Shown one piece after another: positions 58,896 to 64,000 of a DNA stretch of 64,000 nucleotides. Each line of letters opens with the position of its first letter. Position 1 is the first letter of the stretch. The DNA lies in NCBI RefSeq assembly GCF_014203595.1, contig NZ_JACHJK010000002.1:682001-746000 (forward strand), in the 5' to 3' direction. This stretch comes from Streptomyces echinatus. GTDB lineage: Bacteria; Actinomycetota; Actinomycetes; Streptomycetales; Streptomycetaceae. Below the pieces are notes generated by a model. The model saw only the letters and a program-made list of their open reading frames with translations. It was not told the origin of the DNA and ran no database searches. The position numbers and the translations under genes were made by a program.

Positions 58896-59138
58896 TCAGC
58901 AGCGCTCTTCGGCCGCGTCGGTGCCGCGCGCCTCGGCGAACTCCTCGGTGAACACGGACTCGTACTGCTTCATGAAGTCGGCGGCCGCGTCGACGAACGT
59001 CCGGCCCGTTTCCCCGGCGTCCTGTCTGACCAGCTCCTCGATGTAACGGTTGACGCTGATGCCGCGGGCCTGGGCGCGCTCGCGGGCCGCGCGGGCGGTG
59101 CCCTCGTCCACGCGCACGTTCAGCTGGGTCTTCGCCAT
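58896..59138 (-). CDS. Ribbon-helix-helix antitoxin-like protein
   Basis: 80-residue protein with an N-terminal RHH DNA-binding fold: 'AKTQLNVRVDEGTARAARER' followed by 'AQARGISVNRYIEELVRQDA', and an acidic C-terminal half ('YESVFTEEFAEARGTDAAEE') suited to neutralising a toxin. Start ATG 59138. It is upstream of the degenerate Fic-like gene on the same strand with an 88 bp gap, the expected antitoxin-first order, though the gap is larger than usual for such modules and contains a TCGGCTTCGGG direct repeat. Confidence 0.8.
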   Translation of the reverse strand: MAKTQLNVRVDEGTARAARERAQARGISVNRYIEELVRQDAGETGRTFVDAAADFMKQYESVFTEEFAEARGTDAAEERC

Positions 59139-59259
59139 GCTTCGACGCTAGCGCCGGGACGCTAGCCGCGGCAAGGGCGCACGGATGCGCTGCGCCGGGT
59201 CCCCGGTGTCCCTTACGCTCGCCCCCGGACGGGCAGTTCAGGCGACCGGGGAGGCGGTC

Positions 59260-60072
59260 TTGTCGACACCTGCTGCGCAGCATGTATCCGGCCGCACGCC
59301 GGACGGCGGGATCGCGGCCCGCGCCCGCGGGCTGACCAAGGCGTACGGCTCCGGTGAGACGGCCGTGCTCGCCCTGGACGCGGTGGACGTGGACATCGCG
59401 CGGGGCCGGTTCACCGCCGTGATGGGCCCCTCGGGCTCCGGCAAGTCCACGCTGATGCACTGCCTCGCGGGCCTCGACACGGTCTCGGCCGGTCAGGTGT
59501 GGCTCGGCGAGACCGAGATCACCGGGCTGCGCGAGCGGGAGCTGACCCGGCTGCGGCGGGACCGGATCGGGTTCATGTTCCAGTCGTTCAACCTCATCCC
59601 GACGCTGACGGCGGCGGAGAACATCACGCTGCCGATGGACATCGCGGGCCGCCGGCCCGATCCGCGGTGGCTGGACCGGGTCGTCGACGCCCTCGGGCTG
59701 CGCGACCGGCTGGGGCACCGGCCGGCCCAGCTCTCCGGCGGCCAGCAGCAGCGGGTCGCGTGCGCGCGGGCGCTGGCCTCCCGGCCCGAGCTGATCTTCG
59801 CCGACGAGCCGACCGGCAATCTGGACTCGCGGGCCGGTCTGGAGGTGCTGGGCTTTCTGCGCGAAGCGGTGGACGACCTCGGGCAGAGCGTCGTCATGGT
59901 CACGCACGACCCGGGTGCCGCCGCCCACTCCGACCTGGTGCTGTTCCTCGCCGACGGGCGGATCGAGGACGAGCTGCCGGGGCCGACGGCGGAGGCCGTG
60001 CTGGAGCGGATGAAACGATTCGAGGTGGTCCGACGCCCCTCCGGCGACGGCCTCGGCGGCCAGGAGGGCTGA
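59260..60072 (+). CDS. ABC transporter ATP-binding protein (MacB/LolD type)
   Basis: Nucleotide-binding subunit of about 270 residues. The TTG at 59260 is chosen because GGGGAGG lies 5 bases upstream; an upstream start would add a non-conserved stretch. Walker A 'AVMGPSGSGKSTLMHCLAGL' at 56-63, signature 'AQLSGGQQQRVACARALASR', Walker B 'LIFADEPTGNLDSRAGLEVL' and H-loop 'VVMVTHDPGAAAHSD' are complete, the 'FMFQSFNLIPTLTAAENITL' Q-loop being typical of the MacB subgroup. It pairs with the following FtsX-type permease. Confidence 0.95.
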   Translation: MSTPAAQHVSGRTPDGGIAARARGLTKAYGSGETAVLALDAVDVDIARGRFTAVMGPSGSGKSTLMHCLAGLDTVSAGQVWLGETEITGLRERELTRLRRDRIGFMFQSFNLIPTLTAAENITLPMDIAGRRPDPRWLDRVVDALGLRDRLGHRPAQLSGGQQQRVACARALASRPELIFADEPTGNLDSRAGLEVLGFLREAVDDLGQSVVMVTHDPGAAAHSDLVLFLADGRIEDELPGPTAEAVLERMKRFEVVRRPSGDGLGGQEG

Positions 60073-60076
60073 CCCC

Positions 60077-62644
60077 GTGCTCAAGGCGACCCTGCGGAGC
60101 TTCCTGGCGCACAAGGGGCGGCTGGCCCTGTCCGCGCTGGCCGTGATCCTGTCCGTGGCGTTCGTCGCGGGCAGCCTGATCTTCTCCGACACCGTCACCC
60201 GCACCTTCGACCGGCTGTTCGCCTCCACCGCCGCCGATGTGACGGTCCAGCCGAAACAGGATCTGCGGTCGGCCCGGCTGAGCGGGACGGTGCAGACCCT
60301 GCCCGCCGCGCTGCGGGACCGGGTGGCGACGGTCGACGGGGTCGCGGCGGCCCGGGCCGAGGTGTCGGTGCAGAACGCGTTCGTGGTCGACCGCCACAAC
60401 AAGTCCGTCGGCCCGACCACCGGCGCCCCGACCATCGTCACGGCCTGGCACGTCACCCACCACAGCCCGGTGAGGATCACCTCCGGGCGCGCCCCGCTCG
60501 GCCCCGGTGAGGCCCTGCTGGACGCCGACACGGCCGACCGGAAGCACGTGCGGACCGGTGACCCGCTGACCGTGCAGGCGCAGCCCGGCACGTTCCGGGT
60601 CCGGGTCGTCGGCATCGCCACCTTCACCACGACCAACCCCGGCGCGGCCCTGGTCTACCTGGACCCGGCGGTGGCCGGCCGGGAACTGCTCGGCTCGTCC
60701 GCGAAGGCGACCAGCGTGACGGCGGACGCGGCGGCGGGCGTGTCCGACGCCGAACTCGAACGCAGGATAGGCGCGGCGCTCGGCACCCGCACATACGACG
60801 TGAAGACCGCTGCCGAGCAGGCCAAGTCGGCGGCGGCCACCCTCGGCACGTTCCTCGACGTGATCAAGTACGTGATGCTGGGCTTCGCCGGCGTCGCCCT
60901 CCTCGTGGGTGTGTTCCTGATCGTCAACACGTTCTCCATGCTCATCGCCCAGCGCACCCGTGAACTGGGGCTGCTGCGGGCACTGGGCGCGGACCGGCGG
61001 CAGGTTCGGCGCTCGGTGCTCACCGAGGCCCTGCTGCTGGGGCTGGTCGGCTCCACACTCGGTCTGGCCGCCGGAACGGGGCTGGCGTACGGGCTGATCC
61101 GGCTGATGAGCGCGTTCGGGATGAACCTGAAGGCCACGGAGATGGTGATCGGCTGGGGCACACCCGTCGCGGCCTACGTCGTCGGCCTCGGTGTCACCTT
61201 CGTGGCCGCCTACCTGCCGTCACGGCGCGCGGCGGCCGTCTCGCCGATGGCGGCGCTGGCGGACGCCGAAGTCGCCGGTGTGGGCAGGCCGTTGACGGTG
61301 CGGGCGATCGCCGGGGCGGTGGTCGCGGCGGCCGGCGCGGCGGCACTGGCCGGGTGTGCGGCGGCGACGCGGACCGCTCAGGCGGCCTCGCTGCTCGGTG
61401 CCGGTGTCGCCCTGACCCTGATCGGGACCGTCGTCGCCGGGCCGCTGCTCGTCCGGCCGGTGATCCAGGTGCTGGGCGGGGCCTTCCCGGCGCTGTTCGG
61501 CCCGGTCGGCCGGATGAGCCAGCGCAACGCCCTGCGCAATCCGCGCCGCACCGGCGCCACCGCCGCCGCGCTGATGGTCGGGCTGGCCCTGGTCAGCGGG
61601 ATGTCGGTGGCGAGCGCCTCGATGTCGGCGTCGTTCGACCGGCAGATCGACCGGACGCTGGGCGCCGACTTCGTGGTCCAGAACGCCAACTTCATGCCGT
61701 TCACCCGTCAGATCGCGGACCGCGTCACCGCGACCCCGGGGGCCGGGCTCGTGGTACGGCAACGGCTCACGCCCGTCGCCGTACGCCTGCCGGACGGCCG
61801 GCGGGTGAGGACGACCGCCGCCGGGTACGGCCCGGGGCTCGACGACGTCGCGCACCTGACGTACGCGCGGGGCGGCTCGGCGGCCGCCCTGGCCGACGGA
61901 CACCTGGCCCTGGACGCCGACTGGGCCCGGGACCACCGGGTGCGCCTCGGCAGCGTGCTGCCGGTCGAGTTCCCCGGTGGCGGACGGGCGGAGCTGACCG
62001 TCGGGGCGCTGACCGACCAGGAGTCGGCCGAGGGGTTCGGCACCCAGGGCGGCATCTTCTTCGGGCTGGCCACGCTGGAGAAGTACGTGCCGGACGGTCA
62101 GGACTCAGCGCTCTACGTCAACGCCGCACCCGGCACGGGGGCGGCGGACCTGCGGCCTCGCCTGGAACGGGCGCTCACGGCGTTCCCGCAGGTCCAGGTG
62201 CGCGACCAGGCCGACTACAAGGAGCTGGTGCACGACCAGATCGCCGTCCTGCTGTACCTGGTGTACGCGCTGCTGGGGCTGGCGATCGTCATCGCCGTGC
62301 TCGGGGTGGTCAACACCCTCGCCCTGTCGGTCGTGGAGCGGACCCGGGAGATCGGGCTGCTGCGCGCGATCGGGCTGGCGCGGCGGCAGCTGCGCCGGAT
62401 GATCCGGCTGGAGTCGGTGGTGATCGCGGTGTTCGGGGCGGTCCTGGGGCTGGCGCTGGGGCTGGTGTGGGGCCTGTGCATGCAGCAGGTGCTGGCCCTG
62501 CGCGGACTGACGGCCCTCGCGATCCCGTGGGGCACGATCGTCGTGGTGATGATCGGCTCGGCGGTGGTGGGCGTGGTGGCGGCCCTGCTGCCGGCGCTGC
62601 GGGCGTCGCGGATGAACGTGCTGGCGGCGATCGCCCACGAGTGA
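60077..62644 (+). CDS. ABC transporter permease with two FtsX domains
   Basis: 855-residue permease starting at GTG 60077 (CAGGAGG upstream), four bases after the ATPase gene. An N-terminal helix ('LALSALAVILSVAFVAGSLI') is followed by an extracytoplasmic MacB-like domain, then a first FtsX domain ('RTRELGLLRALGADRRQVRR'), a second N-terminal-like helix and extracytoplasmic domain from about residue 480, and a second FtsX domain ('RTREIGLLRAIGLARRQLRR'). Fused duplicated permeases of this kind export lipoproteins, lipids or antimicrobial peptides. Substrate unknown; no sensor kinase is adjacent. Confidence 0.94.
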   Translation: MLKATLRSFLAHKGRLALSALAVILSVAFVAGSLIFSDTVTRTFDRLFASTAADVTVQPKQDLRSARLSGTVQTLPAALRDRVATVDGVAAARAEVSVQNAFVVDRHNKSVGPTTGAPTIVTAWHVTHHSPVRITSGRAPLGPGEALLDADTADRKHVRTGDPLTVQAQPGTFRVRVVGIATFTTTNPGAALVYLDPAVAGRELLGSSAKATSVTADAAAGVSDAELERRIGAALGTRTYDVKTAAEQAKSAAATLGTFLDVIKYVMLGFAGVALLVGVFLIVNTFSMLIAQRTRELGLLRALGADRRQVRRSVLTEALLLGLVGSTLGLAAGTGLAYGLIRLMSAFGMNLKATEMVIGWGTPVAAYVVGLGVTFVAAYLPSRRAAAVSPMAALADAEVAGVGRPLTVRAIAGAVVAAAGAAALAGCAAATRTAQAASLLGAGVALTLIGTVVAGPLLVRPVIQVLGGAFPALFGPVGRMSQRNALRNPRRTGATAAALMVGLALVSGMSVASASMSASFDRQIDRTLGADFVVQNANFMPFTRQIADRVTATPGAGLVVRQRLTPVAVRLPDGRRVRTTAAGYGPGLDDVAHLTYARGGSAAALADGHLALDADWARDHRVRLGSVLPVEFPGGGRAELTVGALTDQESAEGFGTQGGIFFGLATLEKYVPDGQDSALYVNAAPGTGAADLRPRLERALTAFPQVQVRDQADYKELVHDQIAVLLYLVYALLGLAIVIAVLGVVNTLALSVVERTREIGLLRAIGLARRQLRRMIRLESVVIAVFGAVLGLALGLVWGLCMQQVLALRGLTALAIPWGTIVVVMIGSAVVGVVAALLPALRASRMNVLAAIAHE

Positions 62645-62713
62645 GCGCCCGCGGGCGGACATGATGGGATGGGCTCGGATCCGGCTCAAGTCACCTTTCG
62701 CTGAGGAGAGTTC

Positions 62714-63598
62714 ATGCCCCGCCCGTTCCGTTTCGGAGTCAACCTGCTCAACGCCGCGCCCGCCGCCGAATGGCGCGCCAAGTGCCGTCGCGCCGAGGAA
62801 CTGGGTTACGACGTGATCCTCGTCCCGGACCACCTCGGGATGGTCGCGCCGTTCCCGGCGCTGGTCGCGGCGGCGGAGGCGACCGAACGGCCGCGGCTCG
62901 GCACGTTCGTGCTCAACGCCGGCTTCTGGAACCCGGCCCTGCTGGCCCGCGAGGTGGCGACCACGGACGCGCTGACCGGCGGCCGGCTCGAACTCGGCCT
63001 CGGCACCGGGTACGTGCCGGCGGAGCACGAGGCGGCCGGGCTGCCGTACGGTTCGCCGCGCGAACGGGTGGACCACCTGCGGCGGACGGTGGAGGAGCTG
63101 GAGCGGCTGCTCGGCTCGGCGGACCACGAGCCGCGGCCGGTTCAGGCCCGGGTGCCGGTGCTGATCGGCGCCAACGGCGACCGGATGCTGCGCCTGACCG
63201 CCGAGCACGCGGACATCGCGGCCTTCACCGGGGCCCGGCCGGGGAACACCCCCGGCTCGCTGGAGCCGCTCGGCGCCGACGAGCTGGACGAACGCGTGGC
63301 CCGCTACCACGCGGCGGCGGACCGGGCGGAGCCCGCCGAGCTGAACCTGCTGATCCAGCTGGTGGCTGTCACCGACGACCCGGAGCCCGCGCTGAAGCCG
63401 CTGCTGGAGCGGCAGGCCGGGCTGACCCTGGACGAGGCGCTGGCCCTGCCCCTCGTGCTGGCCGGTCCGCTGGACCGGATCGTGGCGAAGGTGCGGGCGC
63501 AGCGCGAGCGGTTCGGGTTCTCGTACCTGACCGTGCTGGAGCCGTTCATGGAGGCGTTCGCGCCGGTGATGGAGCGGCTGCGGGCGGAGTCCGCATGA
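62714..63598 (+). CDS. LLM-class F420-dependent oxidoreductase
   Basis: 294-residue luciferase-like TIM-barrel enzyme that uses coenzyme F420. 'RFGVNLLNAAPAAEWRAKCR', 'RAEELGYDVILVPDHLGMVA', 'FVLNAGFWNPALLAREVATT', 'GRLELGLGTGYVPAEHEAAG' and 'ERVDHLRRTVEELERLLGSA' are the conserved elements of the mycobacterial/streptomycete TIGR03621-type group. The ATG at 62714 lies at a good distance from GAGGAG. Substrate unknown. It follows the ABC permease with a 69 bp gap and may be independent. Confidence 0.9.
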   Translation: MPRPFRFGVNLLNAAPAAEWRAKCRRAEELGYDVILVPDHLGMVAPFPALVAAAEATERPRLGTFVLNAGFWNPALLAREVATTDALTGGRLELGLGTGYVPAEHEAAGLPYGSPRERVDHLRRTVEELERLLGSADHEPRPVQARVPVLIGANGDRMLRLTAEHADIAAFTGARPGNTPGSLEPLGADELDERVARYHAAADRAEPAELNLLIQLVAVTDDPEPALKPLLERQAGLTLDEALALPLVLAGPLDRIVAKVRAQRERFGFSYLTVLEPFMEAFAPVMERLRAESA

Positions 63599-63643
63599 CG
63601 GAATCCCCGCGCGGCACGGCCGGTTCGTGATCACGATGGCCGC

Positions 63644-64000
63644 ATGACCGAACCGCGCGTACGTGCCGCCGTCCCCGACGACCTGGACGCCGTCCTCGCC
63701 TTCTGGAAGACGGCCGCCGAGGGCACGAGCATCAGCGACGACCGGGCCGGGGTGGAGCGGCTGGTGGCCCGCGATCCCGAGGCGCTGCTGCTCGCCGAGT
63801 CCGGGGGCGAGCTGGTGGGCACGGTGATCGCCGGCTTCGACGGCTGGCGGTGCCATCTGTACCGGCTCGCGGTGCATCCGGAGCGGCGGCGGCAGGGCAT
63901 CGGCTCGGCGCTGCTGGCCGCCGCCGAGGAGCGTTTCGCACGCCTCGGCGGGCGCCGGGCGGACGCGATGGTGCTGGTCCGCAACGAGACTGCGCAGCAC
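63644..64000 (+). CDS. GNAT-family N-acetyltransferase (partial, cut by window end)
   Basis: Starts at ATG 63644 and is still open at the window end after 119 codons. 'RVRAAVPDDLDAVLAFWKTA' opens the fold; the acetyl-CoA motif A is 'LAVHPERRRQGIGSALLAAA' followed by 'EERFARLGGRRADAMVLVRN', a textbook R-x-x-G-x-G/A region. Substrate cannot be judged. The upstream gap to the F420 enzyme is 45 bp. Confidence 0.88.
   Translation, partial: MTEPRVRAAVPDDLDAVLAFWKTAAEGTSISDDRAGVERLVARDPEALLLAESGGELVGTVIAGFDGWRCHLYRLAVHPERRRQGIGSALLAAAEERFARLGGRRADAMVLVRNETAQH

Overview
The window is a high-GC (about 72-73% by eye) actinobacterial chromosome segment with Streptomyces hallmarks: GTG/TTG starts, strong third-position GC, many ATGA/GTGA gene overlaps, a tetrahydroxynaphthalene synthase (rppA) operon, an AbaA/WhiJ-type ATPase-XRE-DUF397 cluster, and a cell-wall hydrolase behind a c-di-AMP riboswitch. 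From memory, the order (ATP-dependent ligase, aldehyde dehydrogenase, rppA, pfk, ddaH-like/rocD, urease, bioFBAD) matches the S. coelicolor SCO12xx region, so this looks like conserved chromosome rather than a mobile island. I found no rRNA, tRNA, CRISPR, transposase, integrase or attachment site.

Layout. 0-7.5 kb: APC permease, acetamidase/formamidase, secreted amidase, a GAF regulator with its aldehyde dehydrogenase, and DedA. 7.5-11.4 kb: amidohydrolase and TetR divergent from an NCS1 permease. 11.4-14.6 kb: heptamer minisatellite next to a glyoxalase-fold gene remnant, DUF779, phosphodiester glycosidase, small membrane protein, GDPD-like phosphodiesterase. 14.7-18 kb: three-gene acyl-CoA dehydrogenase/reductase operon. 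18.2-19.8 kb: XRE-cupin regulator divergent from a flavin disulphide oxidoreductase. 19.8-20.1 kb: mosaic repeats. 20.2-23.9 kb: ATP-dependent DNA ligase, NUDIX hydrolase, succinate-semialdehyde dehydrogenase, small protein. 24-27.6 kb: TenA-like protein divergent from rppA-P450-cupin.

27.7-41 kb: acyl-CoA dehydrogenase/TetR pair, peptide deformylase, MurT-GatD, 6-phosphofructokinase, CtaG-like assembly factor, Lrp regulator with an arginine-dihydrolase-like gene and rocD, DUF305 and DUF6153 metal-type proteins, PlsC, epimerase. 41-47.6 kb: tripeptidyl-aminopeptidase-like hydrolase and the urease operon ureABC-F-G-D (minus strand, no ureE) with a GlnR-like box upstream. 47.7-51.1 kb: orphan Phd antitoxin, a gene-poor 640 bp stretch, Crp-like site plus ydaO riboswitch plus NlpC/P60 hydrolase, and a LysE/LysR pair. 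51.2-53 kb: divergent ATPase / XRE-DUF397 set. 53-57.6 kb: biotin genes bioF and bioBAD. 57.7-64 kb: methyltransferase, RHH antitoxin with a degenerate Fic-like partner, ABC transporter, F420-dependent oxidoreductase, and a GNAT cut by the window edge.

The main functional themes are nitrogen acquisition (amide hydrolysis, urease, arginine to ornithine to glutamate semialdehyde), cofactor and wall biosynthesis (biotin, MurT/GatD), pigment biosynthesis (flaviolin-type), and second-messenger control of a peptidoglycan hydrolase. Residue numbers were counted by hand from the chosen starts; all homology statements come from family knowledge, not from a search.
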